A stretch of 5,613 bases of DNA from Dethiobacter sp. (GCA_018333395.1 JAGXSQ010000113.1:1-5613); one strand, 5' to 3'. Numbered from the stretch's first letter, positions 1 through 5,223 are shown. The notes: generated by a model from the sequence alone, not told the origin. Numbers and translations: made by a program.

Positions 1-2
1 TT

Positions 3-77
3 CGCCGGTTGACTCAAGTCCCTGGACAATTGCGACTGATACTGGAGGAAGACTGGAAAACAAGCCGGGCAGCGTAA
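3..77 (+). pseudogene. Possible C-terminal tail of an unrecognised gene
   Basis: The third forward frame is open from the left edge to a TAA at 75-77. It would end in a basic, leucine-rich tail of 24 residues (RRLTQVPGQL... ending TSRAA). The tail resembles the end of a real soluble protein, but it is too short to place in a family. The second forward frame is also open here, to a TGA near 112, and looks equally plausible, so the frame choice is uncertain. No ribosome binding site or start is visible because the window begins inside it. It may equally be non-coding debris beside the decayed gene that follows. Confidence 0.2.
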
Positions 78-128
78 CAAACAGGCAGGATATTTACGGA
101 TTATGACAGTACCAGTCTGCCCTTTTAG

Positions 129-700
129 AGGCGCCGGGCAGGTTACTCCCGCAAAAGCGATTTAGCAATAAACGATCTGGCGCAGCCTTGCCGGCAATTT
201 CCCGTAAAACTTGGCAAGAGTAGATACAAAAACGTCAATTTCCAGCCTAGCGGAACTCTTAAACATTTTCACGCGTCAGCTCTGACCCAAGTTATGAGAT
301 ATTCCCTTATCGGGTAAGGGTTGATGCTGAGAATCTAGACTTGTACCTAGATCGTAAACGTGTCCAATGTTTACGTCCTCAGTCTTTTGTGCAAAGTGTT
401 AAGAGTAGCCGAGACAAACTGTTGAAAGTAGCTTTTGATCCCCGGAGTTTTGCCAAAGAACTGGCGGCAGCTTACGATTTGATGCTTTTGAAGCAGAATC
501 AGGGTAAATCAACAACTTCGGCGCTGGGGGACACTTATTTGAAGAATCTTTATACTCTCTTGACACCCATGCGTCGCTTTCGCAGAGACTATGATCAACA
601 GAGCTTCGCTTTTGACTTGGCCCGCCTTTATGCTTCAGACGTTCGTTCTACCGAGGATGGTAGGCAGTTTCAATTTGGGCCCAGCCGCAATATCAATAAG
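129..700 (+). pseudogene. Decayed gene of unknown function, frameshifted
   Basis: Two open stretches in different frames join into one convincing protein. The first, in frame 3 from the stop at 126-128, ends with a segment around LGKSRYKNVNFQPSGTLKHF. The second, in frame 2 after the stop at 260-262, runs SRVSSDPSYEIFPYRVRVDA and later contains TPMRRFRRDYDQQSFAFDL and RQFQFGPSRNINK. The join falls on TTTT at 266-269; one extra T would restore a single frame, so this looks like a one-base loss. There is no start codon with a ribosome binding site, and the sequence stops looking protein-like after about 700, so both ends are missing. The composition is soluble, charged and rich in arginine and aspartate. 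I do not recognise the family and assign no function. A frame-2 start at TTG 341 would leave out conserved-looking residues upstream and is unlikely to be a true start. Confidence 0.55.
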
Positions 701-842
701 TCTGCCCCATACCCGATTTGCCGGACAGCACCTTTTGCGCCTCGTCGGGGCGCACGAAATTCTCAGAGAGGATTCGCTTGACGTTCCTTACACCTTCCTC
801 GATAATCTTCGGGTCGTCGGAACTGCAATACTGCCCAAGTAA
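693..842 (-). pseudogene. C-terminal fragment of an unrecognised protein (minus strand)
   Basis: On the minus strand an open frame reads down to a TGA at 693-695. It passes through segments such as YCSSDDPKIIEEGVRNVKRI and NFVRPDEAQKVLSGK. The charged, helical composition and the G/C-rich third codon positions look like real coding sequence, more so than the overlapping forward frames. It has no start: the frame opens after a TAA at 882-884 and abuts the transposase remnant near 842. It is best read as a fragment trapped between two other broken genes. The motif resembles the C-terminal helices of several enzyme families, including PLP aminotransferases, but I cannot choose among them. The final few residues may come from the neighbouring sequence. 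Confidence 0.35.
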
Positions 843-1253
843 AAACTCTGGATGCCAGGCAGCAAACCGGACACGTTGCCGTTAAAGCAGGCCGGACGGT
901 CGAATCCCTGGCCTCCACGGTTCGGACAGCCAGGAAGATCATCGCCCGGACAGCATCAGTACTCCAGGGGAACACTCACATTAAAAACCGGATAGTGAGC
1001 ATCTTCGATACCGATGCCCGACCGATCGTGAAAGGCAAGCTTACAAAGTCCCGTAAGGAGGGATGTTCAGGCTCTGTCCTGGTTCAAGAGGCTCCAGCGC
1101 CGCTGGAGGGCCGGAGAGGAGACACAGATCAGTCTGCTGAAGCGGAAATACGGTTTGGGCCGTAGCCTGTCTCGTGGTGCTAGAGGCACTGGCTCCTGGG
1201 TTGGAATGGGGATTCTGGCCCACAATCTGTGGCGGATTTCCAGCCTAACATGA
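842..1253 (+). pseudogene. DDE transposase remnant, internally deleted
   Basis: This is the wreck of an insertion-sequence transposase in two frames. The first part, frame 2 to about 1054, contains the segment NRIVSIFDTDARPIVKGKL. That matches the FDxDARPIxKGKL region of a DDE transposase family I associate with IS4/IS5- or ISNCY-type elements. The second part, frame 3 from about 1056 to the TGA at 1251-1253, contains WFKRLQRRWRAGEETQISLL and ends GILAHNLWRISSLT. This is the C-terminal block that holds the last catalytic glutamate (within AGEETQIS). The stretch expected between the two blocks, about a hundred or more residues including a catalytic aspartate, is absent, so an internal deletion lies near 1050-1060. 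The N-terminus is also missing. The gene cannot encode an active enzyme. The family name is from memory; the DDE assignment is more secure. Confidence 0.75.
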
Positions 1254-1443
1254 TGACCGAGGAGAACAAACAGGCTGGTTAGCAAAGAACAGGGCGATAA
1301 TTATCGCACTTTGCATGAGAGGATTTTTGAAGCAGGTGTTTTTCAGGACGAACTACATATAGTTGCATTGACAGAACGATTCACCACGCGCCGCCTGTCG
1401 CTCACAAGCCAATTCAATACCAAAATTTAGGGAGGGAATTATC
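1254..1443. other. Intergenic region upstream of the QueD-like gene
   Basis: I see no gene here. The left side probably holds the non-coding end of the dead insertion sequence. A 14-bp perfect palindrome lies at 1294-1307 and a short 5-bp inverted repeat at 1351-1364. A TTGACA lies at 1368-1373, but it has no acceptable -10 box at the normal distance. I looked for a preQ1 riboswitch because of the QueD-like gene downstream and found no match to its conserved core. A strong ribosome binding site (GGGAGGG, 1430-1436) ends the region. Confidence 0.6.
1294..1307. repeat. 14-bp perfect palindrome
   Basis: GCGATAATTATCGC reads identically on both strands with no spacer. It could be an operator for a dimeric regulator or leftover sequence from the dead insertion sequence. 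It lies 136 bases before the QueD-like start, which is far for an operator of that gene. Only the symmetry is observed; any role is inference. Confidence 0.5.
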
Positions 1444-1938
1444 ATGTCAAATGACAAGTACACATCAATCGTAAATCTTGATTTCCAGTACGCACATAGG
1501 TTTATGAACTGGCCGAGAGAAGCAAAGCACCTTCACGGGCACTCAGGTCTTTTAACGATTGAACTTGAAGACACCGTAGACCCGGAAACTGGATTTGCAC
1601 ACGCTTGTAAAGAGGGATTAAAAAAAGCATGGGAAATTTGTGACCATTTCCACCACGCAACATTGTTTCAAGAAGGCGACCCGCTGCTTGACGCGGTGCT
1701 TACTGTTTACAAAAGGGAAGGCATTACTAACGACCCAGAGCATTGTGTTCCTCTTAAAAAGATAGATCACGCACTTGCTTGGTCATACCCGGAATACAGA
1801 ATAGTTGTGACCAAAAAAGTCTCTACTTGTGAGAATCTTTGCGAACTTTTTTACGAGCTTCTAAAAGACAAGATGCCAATCAAAAAAATTACTTTTCGCT
1901 CATCCTCTATGAACGCAGCATCGAAAGAGTTTAAGTAA
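1444..1938 (+). CDS. 6-pyruvoyl-tetrahydropterin synthase/QueD-like protein, atypical active site
   Basis: This 164-residue protein belongs to the PTPS/QueD (COG0720) fold family. Typical members are cytosolic zinc enzymes acting on 7,8-dihydroneopterin triphosphate in queuosine or pterin synthesis. The zinc triad is visible as H18 (in YAHRF) and H31 and H33 (in HLHGH). The catalytic Asp-His pair appears at D67-H68 (CDHFHH), and STCEN at 127-131 matches the family's PTAEN element. The cysteine that normally sits four residues before the first His of HGH is replaced by alanine (REAKHLHGH). The usual pterin-binding glutamate near the C-terminus also seems to be missing (FRSSSMNAAS). The chain is longer than the usual 120 or so residues. 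The start is set by GGGAGGG at 1430-1436, seven bases before the ATG. The gene stands alone, with no queC, queE or folE neighbour, and is richer in A+T than the broken genes around it, which suggests transfer. The fold is secure; the reaction is not. Confidence 0.85.
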   Translation: MSNDKYTSIVNLDFQYAHRFMNWPREAKHLHGHSGLLTIELEDTVDPETGFAHACKEGLKKAWEICDHFHHATLFQEGDPLLDAVLTVYKREGITNDPEHCVPLKKIDHALAWSYPEYRIVVTKKVSTCENLCELFYELLKDKMPIKKITFRSSSMNAASKEFK

Positions 1939-1978
1939 GAAAAATAGCCGTATTACCTGAATTTCCGCGAGTTTATAC

Positions 1979-2548
1979 CTATGCCGGCGGCTCCACTTCA
2001 AGCAGTCGGTAGAGCTCAATCTGCTTTTTCGTCATCTCGCCGAGATGTCTTTGCTCGCCGGGGTACTCAAAACATTCGATGATGTCAAGCTCGTCGAGCA
2101 ACTCCTGCAGTGTGTAATCACGATAGAGGTTTTTTCACGCATCAGTGCGTCGATGTAGGCCAAAAAGATCAAGGCCACGAACTGCACGAAGAGCTTGCCG
2201 TCTAAGTTCTCCTCGGAAGAAACGGCGGTGCGGCGCAGATTCAGCCGCTCTTTGAGGTTGCCGAAAGCTTTTTCAAGCAAGTCCTCGCCGCGGTAGATAT
2301 CACAAGTATCTGTTGTCGAGCTTCCCCCGGGTCGGCTCGGACGCACCCGAGAGCAGCTCATGCTCAAGGCGGTCGAGAAGATCGTTAAAAGCGACTTTGT
2401 CATCAACTGCCTGCTGGTCGTTATGAAACAGGTGCAGATAGAGCCGACACTCGGAATAGATGGTCTCCGCGCTACGCTTTTTGGTTTCCTCGTAAGGCCA
2501 GGAGATTGTAAAAGTGTAATAATTGAGCCTGTGCTTGAAAGAGCATAA
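1979..2548 (-). pseudogene. IS1634-like transposase remnant, truncated and frameshifted
   Basis: Three minus-strand pieces in different frames together give the C-terminal half of a DDE transposase of the IS1634/IS4 type. The first piece, from about 2548 to 2300, contains CRLYLHLFHNDQQAVDDKV and ends LLSGASEPTRGKLDN. The second, about 2300 to 2130, contains IYRGEDLLEKAFGNLKERLN and SSEENLDGKLFVQFVALIFL, the block around the catalytic glutamate. The third runs to a TAG at 1979-1981 and includes YTLQELLDELDIIECFEYPG and GEMTKKQIELYRLLEV, a typical family C-terminus. Pieces two and three are separated by a one-base shift in the A6 run (T6 at 2130-2135 on the plus strand). Between pieces one and two some tens of residues seem deleted. 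The N-terminal half is missing and the copy abuts a pilin fragment near 2550. It is inactive. Confidence 0.8.
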
Positions 2549-2552
2549 AGTA

Positions 2553-2740
2553 TCACATTGAAACTTCTGAAATATACATTTGTGCAGCCCCGATTAGAAT
2601 TCTGCAGTTAGCTGCATGCGCCCTGTTTGCGGCGTTAGTCTGAACAGTGCCATAAATCGGTACCGCAATCGCCACCAAAATACCAATAATCACCACAACC
2701 ACCATCAGTTCAATCAGTGTGAAGCCGTGTAGTGAAACTA
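2553..2740 (-). pseudogene. Type IV pilin/prepilin fragment
   Basis: Read on the minus strand, this stretch encodes HGFTLIELMVVVVIIGILVA followed by IAVPIYGTVQTNAANRAHAA, and stops at a TGA at 2553-2555. GFTLIE is the prepilin peptidase (PilD-type) cleavage and methylation motif, with cleavage after the glycine. The hydrophobic run after it is the N-terminal helix that anchors pilins in the membrane and packs the fibre core. About 57 codons remain, where full major or minor pilins usually have 120 to 170. The start and positively charged leader are missing because the transposase element begins at 2741. The C-terminal globular domain is missing because the IS1634-like remnant begins at about 2550. 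It is too short to appear as a normal gene call and is very unlikely to be functional. The motif identification is secure; major versus minor pilin cannot be told. Confidence 0.85.
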
Positions 2741-2761
2741 GGGGACGGTTCTCTTGCTTTC
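2741..2761 (+). repeat. Left terminal inverted repeat of the RAYT element
   Basis: The 21 bases begin GGGGACGGTTCTC and match the reverse complement of 3654-3674 at 20 of 21 positions; the one difference is at the second-last base. The repeat overlaps the -35 region of the transposase promoter. Confidence 0.9.
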
Positions 2762-2783
2762 TTTTTCAGTCATATGGTAAAAT
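2755..2783 (+). promoter_or_regulatory. Likely transposase promoter, -35 inside the left repeat
   Basis: TTGCTT at 2755-2760 and TAAAAT at 2778-2783 are separated by 17 bases. The -10 box is preceded by TG plus one base (2775-2777), an extended -10, which can compensate for the weak -35 (three of six consensus bases). It lies 27 bases before the chosen start. Because the -35 box lies in the terminal repeat, the enzyme could hinder its own transcription when it binds the end; that part is inference. Confidence 0.55.
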
Positions 2784-2796
2784 GAGGGAAAAGAGT

Positions 2797-2801
2797 GGAG
2801 G
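2797..2801 (+). promoter_or_regulatory. Ribosome binding site deciding the transposase start
   Basis: GGAGG lies eight bases before the ATG at 2810, normal spacing. It is only two bases before the ATG at 2804, and it overlaps the GTG at 2795. It therefore favours 2810, which gives the usual RAYT beginning MPRKAREKS. Confidence 0.7.
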
Positions 2802-2809
2802 CGATGAAT

Positions 2810-3583
2810 ATGCCGCGAAAAGCAAGAGAAAAAAGTCAAACAGGGATATATCATGTCATAATAAGGGGAGCCAACAGGCAGGAAATATTTCATGATGATG
2901 AAGATAGGTTAAGGTTTCTTGATACTATCGAAAGATATAAGATCAGTGTCAAAACAAAGATGTATGGTTGGTGCTTGATGGGCAACCATGTACACTTGCT
3001 TTTAGAAGAAGGAAGCGAAGAATTATCAGTAACGATGAAAAGAATTGGAGTAAGCTATGTATCCTATTATAATTCGAAATATCAAGCCACAGGACATTTG
3101 TTTCAAGACAGGTTCAGAAGTGAGAAGGTTGAGAAAGACGAGTATTTGCTGGCGGTGATAAGATATATACACCAAAACCCCTTAAAGGCTGGCATGGTAA
3201 AAAGAATAGAAGAATGGAAATGGAGCAGTTGTCCTGAATATTACGGTGAAAAATTATACCACCATGACTTGCTGGATAATAAATTGATTCTGAAGCTGTT
3301 TTCTGATAATAATGACCTTGCTAAAATTATGTTTAAAGAATTCAATGAAGCAACAAATGAAGATGCATGTCTTGAAGATAATAAGCGCATTAGATTAACG
3401 GACGAAGAAGCAGTATCTGAGATTAAAAAATTAACGCCGGCAATACAAATTGCACAGGTCAAGAGCTTCCCAAAAGAAAAGCGGAATGAAGCAATAAATA
3501 GGCTTAAGGGAATAGAAGGAGTGAATCACCGGCAATTAGCAAGGATCTTAGGTGTTTCGCCTAATCTAGTATTTAAAGCGTAG
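2810..3583 (+). CDS. REP-associated tyrosine transposase (IS200/Y1-like)
   Basis: This 257-residue protein is an IS200-like Y1 transposase of the RAYT type. It is a single-strand-specific HUH nuclease that cuts and joins DNA through a 5' phosphotyrosine. The HUH motif is H60-V61-H62 within MGNHVHLLLEEG. The catalytic tyrosine lies among Y83, Y86 and Y87 (VSYVSYYNSKY). It is followed by the family blocks GHLFQDRFRSE (95-105) and IRYIHQNPLKAG (117-128). The N-terminus, MPRKAREKS then GIYHVIIRGANRQEIF, is characteristic. The C-terminal part has a lysine- and glutamate-rich region and a closing helix-turn-helix (about 238-257, RQLARILGVSPNLVF) that probably binds the element ends. All catalytic parts look intact and no frameshift is seen, in contrast to the older transposase remnants nearby. 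The start is chosen by GGAGG at 2797-2801; a GTG start at 2795 would add five residues. Confidence 0.93.
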   Translation: MPRKAREKSQTGIYHVIIRGANRQEIFHDDEDRLRFLDTIERYKISVKTKMYGWCLMGNHVHLLLEEGSEELSVTMKRIGVSYVSYYNSKYQATGHLFQDRFRSEKVEKDEYLLAVIRYIHQNPLKAGMVKRIEEWKWSSCPEYYGEKLYHHDLLDNKLILKLFSDNNDLAKIMFKEFNEATNEDACLEDNKRIRLTDEEAVSEIKKLTPAIQIAQVKSFPKEKRNEAINRLKGIEGVNHRQLARILGVSPNLVFKA

Positions 3584-3605
3584 GAAGCAAGATGAGAACC
3601 ATCTC
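3583..3605 (+). repeat. Degenerate second copy of the RAYT right end
   Basis: GGAAGCAAG, a 3-base insertion (ATG), then AGAACC repeats the start of the right terminal repeat at 3654-3674 in the same orientation, with a diverged tail (ATCTC against GTCCC). It begins at the last base of the transposase stop codon. It may be an older end of the element, or one arm of a paired-repeat unit with the copy 70 bases downstream. Confidence 0.7.
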
Positions 3606-3616
3606 TACATGAAAAA

Positions 3617-3640
3617 CCAGCCCTCAGATTTGAAGGCTGG
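3617..3640. repeat. Hairpin between the two right-end copies
   Basis: CCAGCC (3617-3622) pairs with GGCTGG (3635-3640). After one C/A mismatch, TCA pairs with TGA around a GATT loop. On the minus strand the mismatch becomes a G-T pair, so that strand folds without a gap. No T run follows, so it is not a typical terminator. Its position suggests a recognition hairpin for the single-strand-acting transposase; that role is inferred. Confidence 0.6.
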
Positions 3641-3653
3641 CAGTCAATGTTAT

Positions 3654-3674
3654 GGAAGCAAGAGAACCGTCCCC
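3654..3674 (+). repeat. Right terminal inverted repeat of the RAYT element
   Basis: The 21 bases end AGAGAACCGTCCCC and are the inverted partner of 2741-2761, with one mismatch. They mark the likely right boundary of the element. Confidence 0.9.
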
Positions 3675-4076
3675 GTGCTTAAAAGCGATCCTGACGGGAG
3701 GATCGTACGTGACTTCCCGGCCATTTGGCAGGTAACGAAAGATGAGAAGTTCGTGACGTTCCGCCATAGTATGCAGGCGGTCTGGAAAGTGGGTCTCGCA
3801 TTATGCGGTGTTGATGAGGTTTTCTTATTTTTCTCCAATGGCTTTGTCCAAAAGTAGGATAGAAATAAAACAGATCGGCATCAGCATATTTCCCTGCGGC
3901 TCGGCTTGACTGCTATAGAAAACTCCCGGTTTTATTAGAGAGGTAGTATAGCAGGCGGGCAATTTTCACAGGGAACTTTTTTTGTATTTTTTCGTCTATA
4001 ACAAGCAAGGACGTGGAGTTAGGTCGGGTGAGGGAGTAATTTAATCTTAGCATTCATGCGAGGGAGGTTGTAAGTT
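3675..4076. other. Intergenic region between the RAYT element and the envelope genes
   Basis: I see no convincing gene. A forward frame is open from 3609 to 3857, but it starts inside the element and runs through the terminal repeat. Only its later part (DGRIVRDFPAIWQVTKDEKF) looks protein-like, and it could be an old gene end. Inverted repeats occur at 3686-3705 (7-bp arms CGATCCT/AGGATCG) and 3910-3954 (8-bp arms). The last 110 bases are T-rich, with a possible -10 box TATAAC at 3997-4002 but no good -35 box, and lead to the ribosome binding site of the next gene. Confidence 0.5.
3910..3954. repeat. Inverted repeat with nested small hairpin
   Basis: CTGCTATA at 3910-3917 is the reverse complement of TATAGCAG at 3947-3954. 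Inside them AAAAC (3919-3923) can pair with GTTTT (3929-3933). The structure lies in the leader region of the membrane-anchored protein gene, 122 bases before its start. It could be part of a 5' leader structure, a weak terminator or a regulator site. Only the symmetry is seen. Confidence 0.4.
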
Positions 4077-4616
4077 ATGTTGAGAAAACCAGTTTTTATT
4101 GTCGGTGTCTGTTTGCTGATGCTGCTAGTGACGGCGGGACCTGCCTTGGCCATGCTTAAGGTGCTTGATGCGGAGTTAAGCAACGAGCTGCGGGAAATCG
4201 CCAAGGAGCATCTTGTCCGGACAGAAAATATTGAAGCCGGCGCAGTTACAATTGAAGAGGGCTGGGTGCGCGAATTCCGGAATGCCGGTGTTGATGTGTA
4301 CATGGTCGAGGCGATAGTTGACAAAGGCCATGCCGGCGAACGAAAGGTGCAATTGCCGGTCAGAGTTGATCAAAAGATAGTGATTAGTGAAGCCGAGCTG
4401 GCGGCTCTGGAGGAAGAGGACAATACGCTTGCCGCTGATGAGCCTCAGGTCAGGATCACGACGACCGCAGAGGGCGAGCCTGTAGCTGAAGCAGAAGATT
4501 TGGCAAGCGGCAACGGCAAGGCGTTCTACTACGGCACAGCCCTTGCGCTGGCAGCATTGCTTACAGGCACAGCGTTGATTTTCCGCCAACGTGCCAAAAG
4601 AGCCAAAAGAACTTAA
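4077..4616 (+). CDS. Exported protein with C-terminal membrane anchor, function unknown
   Basis: This 179-residue protein has a clear signal peptide: a basic start (MLRKP), a hydrophobic core at about 6-20, and an ALA cleavage site near residue 25. The exported part has a mixed region (about 26-105) and then an acidic linker (AELAALEEEDNT onward, about 105-145). A single membrane helix (about 150-169) and a positively charged tail (RQRAKRAKRT) follow. This predicts a type I membrane protein with its body outside the cytoplasmic membrane and the tail inside. There is no LPXTG signal, so it is not a sortase substrate. The start is supported by AGGGAGG at 4061-4067, nine bases before the ATG. 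It is followed on the same strand by a lipoprotein gene 94 bases away, so the two may be coexpressed in the envelope. I do not recognise the family. Confidence 0.85.
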   Translation: MLRKPVFIVGVCLLMLLVTAGPALAMLKVLDAELSNELREIAKEHLVRTENIEAGAVTIEEGWVREFRNAGVDVYMVEAIVDKGHAGERKVQLPVRVDQKIVISEAELAALEEEDNTLAADEPQVRITTTAEGEPVAEAEDLASGNGKAFYYGTALALAALLTGTALIFRQRAKRAKRT

Positions 4617-4696
4617 GGAATAGAGACGCCATGCTATAACAAGTGACTATATTAGTGAAGAACTGGATATGCTATTGCATTATAAAAACAGATGTG

Positions 4697-4702
4697 AAGG
4701 AG
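4697..4702 (+). promoter_or_regulatory. Ribosome binding site deciding a TTG start
   Basis: AAGGAG lies eight bases before the TTG at 4711, which begins a normal lipoprotein signal peptide (MGKKKNRTLP). The upstream in-frame ATG at 4669 has no comparable site and would put an unusual stretch before the signal peptide. Confidence 0.7.
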
Positions 4703-4710
4703 TGATAAAT

Positions 4711-5223
4711 TTGGGCAAGAAAAAAAATAGGACTTTGCCTGTTATCTTTGTTTTGGTGCTGTCCGTTCTTTTACTAGGAGCAGGATGCGCTAACGAAAAT
4801 CAGGCACGCGTCAAAGAACTGCAACAGGAAGCAGACACGCTTCGTACTGACAAAGAGAAGCTTCAAGGCCAAATAACCGCCTTGGAAACTGAAGTGACTG
4901 CCCTCCGTCAGGGACAGGGAATCAGCAGGATGCCTAAAGACGGCTGGGAGCAGTATTTCCCGGAGGGCGCTGAGACCACATTGAAGGGCGAAAATGCCGC
5001 AAGAGTCAGAGAATTGCTGGGGGAGCCGCCGTTTTTAATTCGCAGCATCGCTGTCAATCAAGAGTTCAGTAGGGAGATCTGGATTTTTTCCCCCTTTGAT
5101 CAGGATCCCACCGGCTTGTACCTTTTTTTTAAAGGCGGCAAGCTTGATTCTGCCGAATTAAACGAGTTTAACGGCCTGCAAGGCTCAAACCTGCTTGAAA
5201 GACCTGGTTTTTGGACACAATAA
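4711..5223 (+). CDS. Lipoprotein with coiled coil and BamE/SmpA-like C-terminal domain
   Basis: With the TTG start this is a 170-residue lipoprotein. The signal peptide has a lysine-rich start (GKKKNR), a hydrophobic core (about 9-22) and the lipobox LGAGC with Cys26 as the lipidated residue. Residues about 31-68 form a heptad-like coiled coil rich in Glu, Gln, Leu and Lys. The remainder (about 95-160) contains RVRELLGEPPFLIRS, then REIWIFSP and LYLFFKGGKLDSAEL. That pattern (LLGxP, an aromatic strand, FxxGKL) recalls the SmpA/OmlA (BamE) and beta-lactamase-inhibitor-like fold. I infer a small binding domain held on the outer face of the cytoplasmic membrane; the partner is unknown. It lies downstream of another exported protein on the same strand, with no clear terminator between them. 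The lipoprotein call is strong and the domain similarity moderate. An ATG at 4669 would add 14 residues. Confidence 0.85.
   Translation: MGKKKNRTLPVIFVLVLSVLLLGAGCANENQARVKELQQEADTLRTDKEKLQGQITALETEVTALRQGQGISRMPKDGWEQYFPEGAETTLKGENAARVRELLGEPPFLIRSIAVNQEFSREIWIFSPFDQDPTGLYLFFKGGKLDSAELNEFNGLQGSNLLERPGFWTQ

Larger units (their letters stand above)
2741..3674 (+). mobile_element. REP-associated tyrosine transposase (RAYT) element with inverted termini
   Basis: The unit is bounded by GGGGACGGTTCTCTTG at its left end and the inverted copy CAAGAGAACCGTCCCC at its right end. Between these it carries a promoter, one intact Y1/HUH transposase gene, a second degenerate right-end copy just after the stop, and a hairpin. 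RAYT enzymes act on hairpins in single-stranded DNA near palindromic repeats and usually leave no target duplication; I see none here. The element sits directly against a truncated pilin gene. The boundaries are inferred from the repeats, and the true mobilised unit could be only one end. Confidence 0.7.

Noticed and set aside
591..842. Forward open frame of 83 codons
   Set aside because: It overlaps the decayed gene and the minus-strand fragment. Its translation has no coherent motif, and it has no ribosome binding site at its start.
763..1285. Minus-strand open frames across the transposase remnant
   Set aside because: They are antisense shadows: the plus strand in the same place carries recognisable transposase blocks.
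1368..1396. Promoter with TTGACA
   Set aside because: The expected -10 position at 17 bases holds CCGCCT, which is not a plausible -10 box, and neighbouring spacings are no better.
1308..1443. preQ1 riboswitch before the QueD-like gene
   Set aside because: I looked for the short hairpin and the A-rich tail typical of preQ1 aptamers and did not find them.
2124..2140. Programmed -1 frameshift at A6C in the IS1634-like gene
   Set aside because: The run is not in the codon phase needed for a classical slippery heptamer, and the gene also has a large deletion and a missing N-terminus, so simple decay explains it.
2360..2548. Forward open frame of 62 codons
   Set aside because: It is the antisense of the first transposase block on the minus strand and has no family resemblance.
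2741..3674. Clean insertion of the RAYT element into the pilin gene
   Set aside because: Joining the two flanks gives a stop codon just upstream of the pilin fragment, in its frame, and no recognisable leader peptide. The right flank does not look like the missing 5' end.
3609..3857. Forward open frame of 82 codons
   Set aside because: It begins inside the RAYT element, crosses its hairpin and right terminal repeat, and lacks a ribosome binding site. At most its later part is an old gene end.
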